Origin: Comamonadaceae bacterium
GTDB lineage: Bacteria; Pseudomonadota; Gammaproteobacteria; Burkholderiales; Burkholderiaceae_C
Assembly (NCBI GenBank): GCA_947476465.1
Contig: CANJQN010000002.1
Coordinates: forward strand, 62,001-126,000
Reading direction: 5' to 3'
DNA: 64,000 nucleotides
Part shown: positions 27,100-36,809 of the stretch, in pieces
How positions within the stretch are numbered: the stretch's first letter is position 1
Layout of the letters: each line of letters starts with the position of its first letter
The notes under the pieces: model-generated
Databases searched by the model: none
What the model saw: only the letters and a program-made list of their open reading frames with translations
Told to the model about the DNA's origin: nothing
Translations under genes and position numbers: made by a program

Positions 27100-27128
27100 A
27101 TTTTAGGGACGCGGTCAGCCATCGGGAA
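27100..27128 (-). promoter_or_regulatory. Possible pckG promoter within a gene-free stretch
   Basis: The stretch 26975-27249 carries no supported gene. On the minus strand a TAAAAT hexamer (27105-27100) sits 17 bases after TTCCCG (27128-27123), a fair -10 with a weak -35, giving a leader of about 120 bases to pckG. The AT-richer ATGCAAAACATGCAT palindrome at about 27150-27164 (ATGCA...TGCAT) lies upstream and could be a regulator site. Confidence 0.35.
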
Positions 27129-27249
27129 GCACTGCGGAGGCAAATCCATGCAAAACATGCATAGGGTTATGCCGTGAAAACCCGGCAGCAAAACGCTTGA
27201 CGAAGCCCAGCTGGACCTATCCGCCCGCATCTGCCGCCAAAAAGCAAAA

Positions 27250-27277
27250 ACCCGCTTCTGCAACGCAGAAAGCGGGT
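27250..27277 (-). terminator. Intrinsic terminator of the 50-residue membrane protein gene
   Basis: ACCCGCTTTCTGC pairs with GCAGAAGCGGGT (one bulge) on the minus strand and is followed by TTTTTGCTTTTT, a classic T-tract. It lies 38 bases after the stop codon of the small gene at 27315. Confidence 0.8.
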
Positions 27278-27314
27278 CGCGGGAACTGTCGCCGGCGAGA
27301 CGCCGGTCGCCCCG

Positions 27315-27467
27315 TCAGCCCATGGTGATGGCGATCAAGGCCAGCAGGAACATCAGCACGCCGCCAACCAGGGGCAGCACGATCGGGATGCTGTGCACGA
27401 CCGATTCGACGGGGTCCGGCGCTTCGTGAGCGGCATCGTGGCTTGGGGGATTCTGGGGGGCGGACAT
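27315..27467 (-). CDS. Small single-pass membrane protein
   Basis: This 50-residue protein has a polar, acidic N-terminal half (MSAPQNPPSHDAAHEAPDPV) and one C-terminal transmembrane helix (IPIVLPLVGGVLMFLLALIA, then ITMG). GAGGAA lies eight to nine bases before the ATG, and a strong intrinsic terminator follows, so it looks like a true monocistronic gene despite its size. Function is unknown. It sits between ilvA and pckG on the same strand, 75 bases downstream of ilvA's open end. Confidence 0.75.
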   Translation of the reverse strand: MSAPQNPPSHDAAHEAPDPVESVVHSIPIVLPLVGGVLMFLLALIAITMG

Positions 27468-27542
27468 GCGGGTTCCTCGTTGGGCGGCTGTTCGGTGGAA
27501 GACTTGATTTTAGCGTCCGCCGCACGCGGCCAGAGTGGCAGC

Positions 27543-28769
27543 CTAGGCCGCCTGGAGGTGTTCGGCCTGCAAGCCCGCCGCGCGCAGCGCGGCCAGCACC
27601 GCGTCCACGTGCTCGGGCCCCCGCGTGCGGATCACCAGCTCGATCTCCACGTTCTGCGCCGCCAGCAGGGTGAAGGCGCGTTGATGGTGCACCTCGATGA
27701 TGTTGGCGCCGGCCTCGGCCACCGTGGCGGTGATGCGCGCCAGCGAACCGGGCACATCACGTGCGCTCACGCGGATGCGCGCAAGTCGCCCAGCCCGCAC
27801 CATGCCGCGCTCGATGATGGAGGCCAGCAGCAGCGGGTCGATGTTGCCGCCGCACAGCACCAGAGCGACCTTGCGGCCCCGAAAGTGCGCGGGGTTCTTG
27901 ATCACGGCCGCCAGTCCGGCGGCGCCGGCGCCCTCGACCAAGGTTTTTTCGATCTCCAGCAGCATCACGATCGCCTGCTCGATGTCGCCCTCGTCGACCA
28001 GCATCAGCTCGTCGACTTTGTCCCGGACGATGCGCTGCGTCAGGTGCCCCGGCGTGGCCACCGCGATGCCCTCGGCGATCGAGCTCTGGCCCACTGGCAG
28101 ATCCGTGTGCTTGATGGCGTTGTACATGGCGGGAAAACGCAGCGCCTGCACGCCCACCACCTCGATGCGGGGCGCCAGCGCCTTCAAGGCGGTGGCCATG
28201 CCGGCGATCAGGCCGCCGCCGCCCACTGACACCACCACGCAGTCGAGGTCGGGTACGGCCTCGAGCATCTCCAGGGCGATCGTGCCCTGGCCGGCGACCA
28301 CGTCGGCGTCGTCATACGGATGAACGAAGCTCAGCCCTTCGCGTTCGGCGAGCATCTGCGCGTGGGCCCGGGCCTCGTCGAGGGTGTCGCCGTGCAACAC
28401 CACCTCGGCTTCGAAGCCGCGGGTGCGCTCGACCTTCACCCCCGGGGTGAAGCGCGGCATCACGATCACCGCCCGCAGGCCCAGCCGCTGTGCGTGATAG
28501 GCCACACCCTGGGCATGGTTGCCGGCGCTCATGGCGATCACGCCGCGCAGCGGCGCGGCGCCGGGCGCCGCCGCCTCTGCCACCAGCGTTGCGAGCTTGT
28601 TACAGGCGCCGCGCTCCTTGAACGATGCCGTGAACTGCAGGTTCTCGAACTTGAGAAACACCTGGCAGCCGGCCACCTCGGACAGGGTGCGCGACTCCAC
28701 GCAAGGCGTGGCCAGCACCTGGCCCGCCAGGCGGCGGGCGGCGCGGCGGATGTCGGCAAGCTCGATCAT
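27543..28769 (-). CDS. ilvA: Threonine ammonia-lyase with C-terminal ACT-like domain
   Basis: This 408-residue PLP enzyme deaminates threonine (or serine) to 2-oxobutyrate. The PLP lysine is Lys51 in SFKERGA, the Asn-containing loop reads SAGNHAQGVA, the phosphate-binding loop is SVGGGGLIAG, and LCGGNID closes the catalytic domain. Residues from about 330 form one ACT-like regulatory domain (ARIRVSARDVPGSLARITATVAEAGANIIEVHH). Long biosynthetic IlvA has two ACT-like modules and about 500 residues, so this is the shorter form (IlvA1/TdcB-like with ACT). The start at 28769 matches the family; an open frame continues upstream. It is divergent from the AAA ATPase. Confidence 0.92.
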   Translation of the reverse strand: MIELADIRRAARRLAGQVLATPCVESRTLSEVAGCQVFLKFENLQFTASFKERGACNKLATLVAEAAAPGAAPLRGVIAMSAGNHAQGVAYHAQRLGLRAVIVMPRFTPGVKVERTRGFEAEVVLHGDTLDEARAHAQMLAEREGLSFVHPYDDADVVAGQGTIALEMLEAVPDLDCVVVSVGGGGLIAGMATALKALAPRIEVVGVQALRFPAMYNAIKHTDLPVGQSSIAEGIAVATPGHLTQRIVRDKVDELMLVDEGDIEQAIVMLLEIEKTLVEGAGAAGLAAVIKNPAHFRGRKVALVLCGGNIDPLLLASIIERGMVRAGRLARIRVSARDVPGSLARITATVAEAGANIIEVHHQRAFTLLAAQNVEIELVIRTRGPEHVDAVLAALRAAGLQAEHLQAA

Positions 28770-28878
28770 GGGCGCATTGTGCGCCGTCGGGCTTGGCTGA
28801 ACAGTCCTCTTTGTCCCACCTATTCCCTGTAGCATCAACTCGCGCTATCGTCCGCCCCAACGGCTCCTGGAGGGCTCC

Positions 28879-31179
28879 ATGGTCAAGCGTTCCGCCGACG
28901 TGCAGTTTCTGACCACGCCGGGTCTCCAAGAGGCCCCGGTGCTGGACATGATGTGCTCGCATTTCGTGCTGACGCTGGCGGCCAAGCAGGGCGCCAAGTT
29001 CAATGTGCGGCGCGACCTCAATGGTTTGCTGTCGCTGGCCGGCCGGCACCTTGTGTGGCCCGTGTCCACCCTGGTGCGCCTGCGCGAGTTTCTGGTGCGC
29101 CGCTGCAAAGACAACGAGTTCTGGCGCGGCCATGAGGCCCTGGCCCACCGCGTGTTCCTTGAGCGCCACGGTGTGTGGCGCGGGCCCTACGAAGAAGGCA
29201 CGCTGTTCTTCTACCTTGACGAATACGCCAAGGACCAGCCCAAGGACCTGCTGTCGGTGCTCAGCGTCACCGGCGACTGGATCACCCATGCGCTGAAAAA
29301 GCAAAGCACCCTGGTCGAGAAAAACATCGAAGCCCTCTCGGGCCTGTTGCAGTTGAACAAGGCCGAGCGCGCCCTGCTGCTCTACGGCACCCTGGCGCGC
29401 TACCAGCGCGATTTGCGAAGCATCCTGGTGGAGTTCAAGGTCAATAACGCGCCCGAGGCCTACGCCGCCCTCGCCGAGGTGGCCGGCGTCGCCGCCAGCG
29501 AAGTGGGCGAGGCGCTGCGCGTGGGCTCGCGCCTGGAGCGCATCGGCCTGGTCGAGAACCTGATCTCCGAGCACAACATCACCGACCTGGCCGACCTCAT
29601 GAAGGTCAGCGAGAAGCTGCCGCCGGTGCTGATGCGCGAATACCGCGACCAGGCCGAGCTGATGGCCGTATTCACCCGGCCCTGCGCCAAGAGCCCGCTG
29701 GCGCTGTCCGACTTTTCCTTCGCCAGCGAAGACGCCCAGGTGCTGTGCTCGCTGCTGCGCAACGCCGTGGCCCGCAAAGAGGCCGGCGTCAACGTGCTGT
29801 TGTACGGCCCGCCCGGCACCGGCAAGACCGAGTTGGCCAAGGTGGTCGCCCAGGCTGCGGGGCTGGAGCTGTTCGAGGTGGAATACGCCGACCGCGACGG
29901 CAACTCGCTGTCGGGCCGCGACCGTTACCGCTCGCTGCAGATCGCGCAGGTGTTCCTCAAGGGCAGTGCCCAGTCGGCCCTGCTGTTCGACGAGGTCGAA
30001 GATGTGTTCCCGCCGATCAGCTCCGAGGCCGCGCAGCTGATGGCCCGCGCCGAGCAGGTCGCCGCGCCGGCCAGCGGCAGCGTGAGCGGCAAGGCCTGGG
30101 TCAACCAGATTCTGGAGACCAACCCGGTGCCCACGCTGTGGGTCACCAACCGCATCGAGCAGATCGACCCGGCTTTTCGCCGGCGCTTTGCGTACCACCT
30201 GGAGCTCAAATCGCCGCCGCCTGGCGCGCGTGAGCAACTGGTGCGCAAGTCGCTCGAGGGCGTGGCCGTGTCCGATGGCCTCGTCGCCCGCCTGACCGAA
30301 CGCAAGGGTCTCACGCCGGCGCAGATTCGCACGGCGGTGCGCTTCGCCGGTCTGGCGCAGTCCGAGGCCGCCGGAATGGAAAGCCTGATAGAGCGCCAGC
30401 TGCGCAACGCCGACCAGGCCCTGGGCACCCGCGCCAGCGGCCACGGTGAGCGGCGCAGCGTCACCACGTATGACCTCGGCATGCTCAACGTCGAGACCCG
30501 CTTCGAAATACCGCGCATCGTCGCCGCCCTCAAGGCCAGCGGCCACGGCAGCCTGTGCTTTTACGGCGCGCCCGGCACCGGCAAGACCGCGCTGGCCGAG
30601 CACATCGCGCGCAGCCTCGAGCGGCCCTTGCTGATCAAGCAGGCCAGCGACCTCATGAGCAAGTTCGTCGGCGAGACCGAGCAGAACATGGCCGCCATGT
30701 TCCGCGAGGCTGAGGCCGAGAAGGCCGTGCTGCTGCTCGACGAGGCCGACAGCTTCCTTCAAGACCGGCGTGGTGCGCAGCGCACCTACGAGGTGACCGA
30801 GGTCAACGAGATGCTGCAGGGCATGGAGCGCTTCGCCGGCATCTTTGTGTGCACCACCAATTTGATGGACCGCATCGACCAGGCGGCGCTGCGGCGCTTT
30901 ACCTTCAAGATCAAGTTCTTGCCGCTCACGGCCAGCCAGCGCGAGCGCATGTTCGTCACTGAGGCCTTGGGGGGTGAGGCGGCGAGGCTCACGCCCGATA
31001 TCGTTGCGCGCCTGGCCAGGCTGGAGCAGTTGTGCCCCGGCGACTTCGCGGCGGTCAAGCGGCAAGTGACCATTTTGGCGGTGGAGTTCAGCGCGGAAGA
31101 ATTCCTCGACCAGCTGGAGGCCGAGCACCGCATCAAGCCCGAGGTACGAGAGGCGCGCAGCATCGGCTTCATGGCTTGA
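28879..31179 (+). CDS. Twin AAA+ domain ATPase (Cdc48-like core, unknown role)
   Basis: This 766-residue protein has a helical N-terminal domain of about 290 residues with no known motif, then two AAA modules. The first has Walker A GPPGTGKT at residues 310-317 and Walker B LLFDEVED with Asp371; the second has Walker A GAPGTGKT at 563-570, the pore-loop-like KFVGETEQN and Walker B LLLLDEAD with Asp621. Both have an RRF arginine-finger-like stretch (AFRRRF, AALRRF). It is probably a hexameric unfoldase or remodelling machine. GGAGG lies just before the ATG. No partner gene is linked. Confidence 0.85.
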   Translation: MVKRSADVQFLTTPGLQEAPVLDMMCSHFVLTLAAKQGAKFNVRRDLNGLLSLAGRHLVWPVSTLVRLREFLVRRCKDNEFWRGHEALAHRVFLERHGVWRGPYEEGTLFFYLDEYAKDQPKDLLSVLSVTGDWITHALKKQSTLVEKNIEALSGLLQLNKAERALLLYGTLARYQRDLRSILVEFKVNNAPEAYAALAEVAGVAASEVGEALRVGSRLERIGLVENLISEHNITDLADLMKVSEKLPPVLMREYRDQAELMAVFTRPCAKSPLALSDFSFASEDAQVLCSLLRNAVARKEAGVNVLLYGPPGTGKTELAKVVAQAAGLELFEVEYADRDGNSLSGRDRYRSLQIAQVFLKGSAQSALLFDEVEDVFPPISSEAAQLMARAEQVAAPASGSVSGKAWVNQILETNPVPTLWVTNRIEQIDPAFRRRFAYHLELKSPPPGAREQLVRKSLEGVAVSDGLVARLTERKGLTPAQIRTAVRFAGLAQSEAAGMESLIERQLRNADQALGTRASGHGERRSVTTYDLGMLNVETRFEIPRIVAALKASGHGSLCFYGAPGTGKTALAEHIARSLERPLLIKQASDLMSKFVGETEQNMAAMFREAEAEKAVLLLDEADSFLQDRRGAQRTYEVTEVNEMLQGMERFAGIFVCTTNLMDRIDQAALRRFTFKIKFLPLTASQRERMFVTEALGGEAARLTPDIVARLARLEQLCPGDFAAVKRQVTILAVEFSAEEFLDQLEAEHRIKPEVREARSIGFMA

Positions 31180-31206
31180 GTCGCGGGCCGGCATGGCCCT
31201 TTCGTT

Positions 31207-31238
31207 GACAGCCCCTCCAAGATCGGGCAAGGTTATAG
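31207..31238 (+). promoter_or_regulatory. Putative promoter of the 709-residue protein (GACAGCCC...TTATAG)
   Basis: GACAGCCCCTCC (31207-31218) and TTATAG (31233-31238) repeat, with nearly equal spacing and the same 37-base distance to the ATG, the elements in front of protein B at 16049. A TTGACA overlaps the first element (31205-31210) but is too far from TTATAG for an ordinary sigma-70 promoter. Confidence 0.4.
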
Positions 31239-31275
31239 CTCTTCAGTATTCGTTCTCGCGACGAAAGCAGTAACC

Positions 31276-33405
31276 ATGTCCTCCACCGACCGCGCTGGTT
31301 TTCGCCCCCCGTCCGCACTCCCGCCTTCGCGCGGCGATGCCACCGGGCCTCAGTCTTCGACCCCTTCCACACCGCAGACACATTGGCCGTCCAGTGGCCC
31401 GGCCTTGAAGGGCGCGGGCACGCCAGGGCAGGCTGACACAAAGGCACTGCCATCGAACAGCGGCACGCCGGATGGGAAGTCGATTTCGAGCTTTCGGGTC
31501 AGCGTGGGCACACCGTCCGCAGATGTGGTGTCAGAGCTCAACCGGGCTCTGGTTGAGCTCGTGAGCCTAGTGCCGCAAGACGGCAAACAGGCCAGTCAGA
31601 AGCACAAGAAGCAGTTTGAAGGAAAGCTCCAGGCATTCGCGGCGCTGGCCACGACATCCCGCGACGCGGCGCTCCATACTTTGGTCAAATCGTTCGAGAT
31701 GCTCGCCGTCCACACGGATCCCCGGGACCATCGCACATCACTGTTCAGCGCAGTGGCCGAGCGTGTGTTCCTCGCGCTGGACGTCGGAGGAGACATCGCC
31801 AACTTGAACGCCGCGCTCGCGGCCATTCCAGGCGGCGATGTGCTGGCCGCTTCGACCGCCAAGGCAGCGCTTCCCGAGCAGATGATGCGGGCGCTCGCCC
31901 GGGCCGTCGGCGCGGCTACACCCGGGCTGTTCGGCGAGGAGGTCCCGCGGACCCATTTAGATGCCCTGCGAACGCGCGTGACAGGGGGGGCAGCCTCGGA
32001 GAAAACGGGGGAGTGGTTGCGTGGCATGACGCAGGGGTTGTTTGATGGCGTTCTTGGCAACGGACACCTACGGCCGTCCAAGTTCCCCACGTCCATCGGC
32101 AAGCTGCTGGTGACCTGGGCTGGGGAGTCCCTGCGGACGCTTTCTGGCGAGCAGTTGGCAGGCATGGCTCGTGGCGTGCTGAACGGTCTGCCCCCACCTT
32201 ATTGGGCTTACCTTGTGACGCTGATGAACGGACTGCCGGCCCCCCAGGTAGGCGTCGTCGCAGCGGCGGCTGCAGGCAGCAAGTACGGCCTTTTCGAAGG
32301 GGCCGTACTTGCAAACCACGTTAAGGGCCTGGCGCCTTTGTATGAAGATCTCGCTCCTTTACGCCGAACGGCTTTCTTCTGCGGTATGGCGACCCATGTT
32401 CCGCCTGAAGGTCGAGTCAATCTGGTCACGCAGGTCGCGAAATTAGCCCGCGGACTTAAAGCGCACCCCATTCCAATCCTGGTGAAGGAAATCAGGCTTG
32501 GCGCGACCCTAGCAAGCGATCCCTTCGCGGAGTTCGCCCACGCAGGAGGGGAGGAAGGGCGGCTCGAGCGGTTGGAGACGGTGTTGCAGATACCCGGTGT
32601 GGCGCGCGCGGAGCACGCCGATCATCTCGCCAAGCTGGTGGACCGCGGTGAGATTCCGCGTGCGCGCGCCGAGGCGCTGTCCGATCGAATACCGGCCTTC
32701 GTTTTGAAATTGCTGCCGGCCCGTCTTGAAGCCGCCGGGCAGGCGTTGCGGCAGCGCATTGCGGATGCCTTGGCGACGCTGGACGGCGTATCAGACGATG
32801 AACTGGTCTCGGACAAGTCCGTGGCGCAGATGAACGCGAGCTTCTTGGCGCTGGATGAGGCCTGCGATACCTACGCCCGGGATGCCGGGTTTGCCGCGTA
32901 CATGGAGGAAGGGGAAGGCGTTTCAAACAAAGTGCCACTGTCACCGATTGAAAGACTTTACGCAGCGCAAGCAGCGCTAGACAAGGACTACTACAAGTTC
33001 GACTTCATGCTGCGTACCGAAGTGGCCGTCCCGCCGGGCTTGCTGCCTGAGGCAGTCCCGCAGCATCTGTCCGCGCTGGCGAGACTGCGGCGGCATGTGC
33101 AGCCCCCGGAAAGCAAGGGCGACGCTGACCGCATTCATCAACTCGCGCGGGCACAGGTGGCGGCCAAGCTGACTTCGTTCGTCGACGCGTTCAGGAGCAT
33201 GCCGGCAGGCGCCGGCGTGCCGTGGCCTATGAAGCTCGAGCCCGAACAGCCGCCGCCTGCCACGAGCAAGGCCGCTGCGGTTCGGGACAGCAAGGAGGCC
33301 ACGGACACGAAGGCCGGTCCGCCGAAGGCCGTGTCGCAAGAGGTACCGCCTTCCCGCTCCACAACCACGGCTGCGGTCCGACCGCTCGATGAAGATGGTG
33401 ATTGA
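31276..33405 (+). CDS. Uncharacterised 709-residue protein with disordered ends
   Basis: I do not recognise this protein. Residues 1-80 are Ser/Pro/Thr/Gly-rich and probably disordered; residues 80-640 are rich in Ala and Leu and look like a helical solenoid, with recurring GLP and short helix pairs (for instance LAGMARGVLNGLPPPYWAYL then LMNGLPAPQVGVV). The last 55 residues are again low-complexity (PPPATSKAAAVRDSKEATD). There is no signal peptide, membrane segment or catalytic motif. Composition and build recall the tandem pair at 12936-16049, and the promoter-like sequence is shared with one of them. Several stretches use AT-richer codons than neighbours (32270-32480), hinting at transfer. 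A type III-secreted solenoid effector is one possibility, without direct proof. A REP-like hairpin follows. Confidence 0.65.
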   Translation: MSSTDRAGFRPPSALPPSRGDATGPQSSTPSTPQTHWPSSGPALKGAGTPGQADTKALPSNSGTPDGKSISSFRVSVGTPSADVVSELNRALVELVSLVPQDGKQASQKHKKQFEGKLQAFAALATTSRDAALHTLVKSFEMLAVHTDPRDHRTSLFSAVAERVFLALDVGGDIANLNAALAAIPGGDVLAASTAKAALPEQMMRALARAVGAATPGLFGEEVPRTHLDALRTRVTGGAASEKTGEWLRGMTQGLFDGVLGNGHLRPSKFPTSIGKLLVTWAGESLRTLSGEQLAGMARGVLNGLPPPYWAYLVTLMNGLPAPQVGVVAAAAAGSKYGLFEGAVLANHVKGLAPLYEDLAPLRRTAFFCGMATHVPPEGRVNLVTQVAKLARGLKAHPIPILVKEIRLGATLASDPFAEFAHAGGEEGRLERLETVLQIPGVARAEHADHLAKLVDRGEIPRARAEALSDRIPAFVLKLLPARLEAAGQALRQRIADALATLDGVSDDELVSDKSVAQMNASFLALDEACDTYARDAGFAAYMEEGEGVSNKVPLSPIERLYAAQAALDKDYYKFDFMLRTEVAVPPGLLPEAVPQHLSALARLRRHVQPPESKGDADRIHQLARAQVAAKLTSFVDAFRSMPAGAGVPWPMKLEPEQPPPATSKAAAVRDSKEATDTKAGPPKAVSQEVPPSRSTTTAAVRPLDEDGD

Positions 33406-33424
33406 GGGTTGTCTGAAACCGTGT

Positions 33425-33476
33425 CCCGTTCGGGCTGAGCCTGTCGAAGCCCTTCGACAAGCTCAGGGCGAACGGG
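33425..33476. repeat. REP-like 25-bp inverted repeat
   Basis: CCCGTTCGGGCTGAGCCTGT (first 20 bases of the left arm, 33425-33449) pairs almost perfectly with 33452-33476 around a two-base loop. The core TCGAAGCCCTTCGACA is a palindromic repeat that I know to be widespread between genes of Burkholderiales. It separates the convergent 709-residue and 109-residue genes and could also terminate both transcripts. Confidence 0.8.
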
Positions 33477-33503
33477 TTGGTGTGTCGCGAATTCGTAAAC
33501 TCA

Positions 33504-33833
33504 CTATGGGCCCGGCGTACCTTCGATGCGCGGTTGCTCCCACCCCAGCAACTCCGCCAACCGCCGCACCACCCACACCGCCTCCAGTGCCGCCACCGGC
33601 GAGCCTTCGCCGCTCAGCGCCAGCAGCATCTTGCCCAACACGTCCTGCTCGGTGATGCCCAAGCCATGCAGGTGATTGCTGGCCTGCTCGGTGAGCATTT
33701 GCGCCATGTCCTCGCACAGCTCATAGCGCTCTTGCACGACCGACCGTGATTCGGTCAGGCGATAGCTGCCCGGCCGGGTGAACAGGGCCATGAACGAATC
33801 GGGCACGTGGACCTGGTTGGCGTCGTCGTTCAT
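33504..33833 (-). CDS. Conserved hypothetical protein, co-transcribed with the RhlE-like helicase
   Basis: This 109-residue protein has no recognised domain. It is mixed helical, with an acidic start (MNDDANQVHVPDSFMALFTR) and a conserved-looking core (SYRLTESRSVVQERYELCEDMAQMLTEQ) followed by EQDVLGKMLLALSGEGSPVA and a Trp-containing helix near the end. Only one base separates its ATG from the helicase stop, so it is the second gene of that operon. I recall similar short proteins downstream of such helicases in related bacteria, but no function is known. Confidence 0.75.
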   Translation of the reverse strand: MNDDANQVHVPDSFMALFTRPGSYRLTESRSVVQERYELCEDMAQMLTEQASNHLHGLGITEQDVLGKMLLALSGEGSPVAALEAVWVVRRLAELLGWEQPRIEGTPGP

Positions 33834-33834
33834 C

Positions 33835-35103
33835 TCACGCAGCCTTCGTCGGCGCTGCGTCGGCTACGGCAGCGGCAGCGGCGCGCAGCTTGTCCTTCTT
33901 GCTTGGCCGCTTGCCTTTGATGCCGCCCGTGCCGGGCGCTGCCAAAGGCGGCGGCAAAGGCGCTTGCGTGGGCTCGAAGCCCGGCACTTGCTCGCGTGGC
34001 AGCACCAGGTGCTGGCGCTTTTCGATCAACTGGAAATGCGCCTCGGTGGCGGCGCTGATAAAGCTGATGGCCAGCCCGCTCTTGCCGGCGCGCCCGGTGC
34101 GGCCGATGCGGTGCACGTACTGCACGGCCGAGCGCGGCAGGTCGTAGTTGACCACCACCGACAGGTCGGCGATGTCGATGCCGCGTGCCGCCAAGTCGGT
34201 GGTCACCACGATGTCCCAGCGGCCCTCGCGAAACTGCTCCAGCACCTCGGTGCGCTTGCCCTGGCTCATGTCGCCATGCAGGGGCGTGCAAAACAGGCCG
34301 TTCTTGTACAGCTTCCAGGCCACATGGTCGGCGGCGTAGCGGGTGGCGACGAACACCAGCACGCGCTTCCAACCGCCTTCCTTGATCAGATGGCGCAGCA
34401 GCTCGGTGCGGCGATCGGGGTCGACCGCGATGGCGCGTTGGGCGATGGCGGCCACTGGCGTTTCCGGCGAGCTGATCTCCACCCGCACCGGCTCGTGCAG
34501 CAGCGGTTCGGCCAGGGCCTGCACCGCCGCCGGGAAGGTGGCCGAGAAAAACAGGTTTTGCCGCCGCGCCGGCAGCAACGCCAGCACGCGGGCCAGTTCG
34601 TCGGCAAAGCCCAGGTCGAGCAGTTGGTCGGCCTCGTCCAGCACCAGCACCTCCACCTGGTTCAGCCGCAGGGCGTTGCGCTCGAGCAGGTCGAGCAGGC
34701 GCCCGGGCGTGGCCACCACCACGTCGGCGCCGCCGCGCAGGCCCATCATCTGCGGGTTGACCGAGACACCGCCGAACAGCACCGCCACCTTCGGCGGCCG
34801 CGGCGCCAAGTGCCCCAGGCTGCGAAACACCTCACCCACCTGCGCCGCCAGCTCGCGCGTGGGCACCAGCACCAGGGCGCGCACGCGGCGCGGCGTGTGG
34901 GCCGCACCGGCCAGCAGGCGCTCGAGCACCGGCAGCACGAAGGCGGCCGTCTTGCCGCTGCCGGTTTGCGCCAGGCCTAACAGGTCGGCGCCGCGCAGCA
35001 CCACCGGTATGGCTTGCGTCTGAATGGGGGTGGGCTCGGCAAAACCGAGTTCCTCGCCGGCACGGGCCAGCGCCGGCGAGATGCCGAGGGACAGAAAGGA
35101 CAT
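33835..35103 (-). CDS. DEAD-box RNA helicase, RhlE-like
   Basis: This 422-residue ATP-dependent RNA helicase carries the motifs in order: Q motif (GFAEPTPIQTQAIP), Walker A AQTGSGKT, PTRELA, TPGRLLD, DEAD in VLVLDEADQLLDLGF, SAT in FFSATFP, TTDLAARGIDI and HRIGRTGRAGKSG. The C-terminal tail is basic and low-complexity (GIKGKRPSKKDKLRAAAAAV), as in RhlE-type helicases that act in ribosome assembly or RNA decay. The start at 35103 overlaps the stop of a 75-residue upstream frame as TGATG. It is arranged back to back with dbpA. Confidence 0.9.
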   Translation of the reverse strand: MSFLSLGISPALARAGEELGFAEPTPIQTQAIPVVLRGADLLGLAQTGSGKTAAFVLPVLERLLAGAAHTPRRVRALVLVPTRELAAQVGEVFRSLGHLAPRPPKVAVLFGGVSVNPQMMGLRGGADVVVATPGRLLDLLERNALRLNQVEVLVLDEADQLLDLGFADELARVLALLPARRQNLFFSATFPAAVQALAEPLLHEPVRVEISSPETPVAAIAQRAIAVDPDRRTELLRHLIKEGGWKRVLVFVATRYAADHVAWKLYKNGLFCTPLHGDMSQGKRTEVLEQFREGRWDIVVTTDLAARGIDIADLSVVVNYDLPRSAVQYVHRIGRTGRAGKSGLAISFISAATEAHFQLIEKRQHLVLPREQVPGFEPTQAPLPPPLAAPGTGGIKGKRPSKKDKLRAAAAAVADAAPTKAA

Positions 35104-35330
35104 CAGGGAGACCGGTGCAGGCGCGGTGCCGACAGCAGGGCGAGGTTGTCGGCGATGGCCAGATCGACATCGCGCCAGCGGCCCGCCAACTGCGCGGCGG
35201 CCACGGCCGTCTGCAGGGCCTGCAGATCTTTGACGCTGGGGGCGACCTTGATCTGCGCAACGGCGCCCGCCGTGTTGCCTGCCTTGAGCAGCAACATCAC
35301 CTTGCCCGACCATTCGCTCTTGCGCACCAT
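35103..35330 (-). CDS. Small protein translationally coupled to the RhlE-like helicase
   Basis: This is a 75-residue basic N-terminus / helical protein (MVRKSEWSGKVMLLLKAGNT, then VAPSVKDLQALQTAVAAAQL and LAIADNLALLS). Its stop overlaps the helicase start (TGATG), and AGGA lies just before its ATG, so it is probably the first gene of the helicase operon. No domain is recognised. An internal ATG at residue 12 is an alternative start. The coding potential is supported mainly by this tight coupling. Confidence 0.55.
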   Translation of the reverse strand: MVRKSEWSGKVMLLLKAGNTAGAVAQIKVAPSVKDLQALQTAVAAAQLAGRWRDVDLAIADNLALLSAPRLHRSP

Positions 35331-35414
35331 GTTCCTGCTTGACCGCAAAGCGCTGATTGTCCGCCATCGAGCCTTGCCCAGCTGCCGGGCCAGGGCCCGC
35401 AGGTACCATGGCCC

Positions 35415-36805
<1,391 letters not shown>

Positions 36806-36809
<4 letters not shown>

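Noticed and set aside
28769..28878. A third copy of the GACAGCCC...YTATNG signature before the AAA ATPase (AACAGTCC...CTATTC).
   Set aside because: Two mismatches in the first element and a spacing about six bases shorter; it does not fit the pair seen at 16.1 and 31.2 kb.
31201..31224. PIP/hrpII-type box (TTCG-N16-TTCG) before the 709-residue gene, which would indicate a type III regulon.
   Set aside because: Only one TTCG is present; the base run 16 bases later is GATC, so the box is not there.
28600..31230. Very long open frame of 876 codons on the minus strand opposite the AAA ATPase.
   Set aside because: It is a high-GC shadow of the plus-strand ATPase and runs into ilvA; its translation is compositionally abnormal and has no domain.
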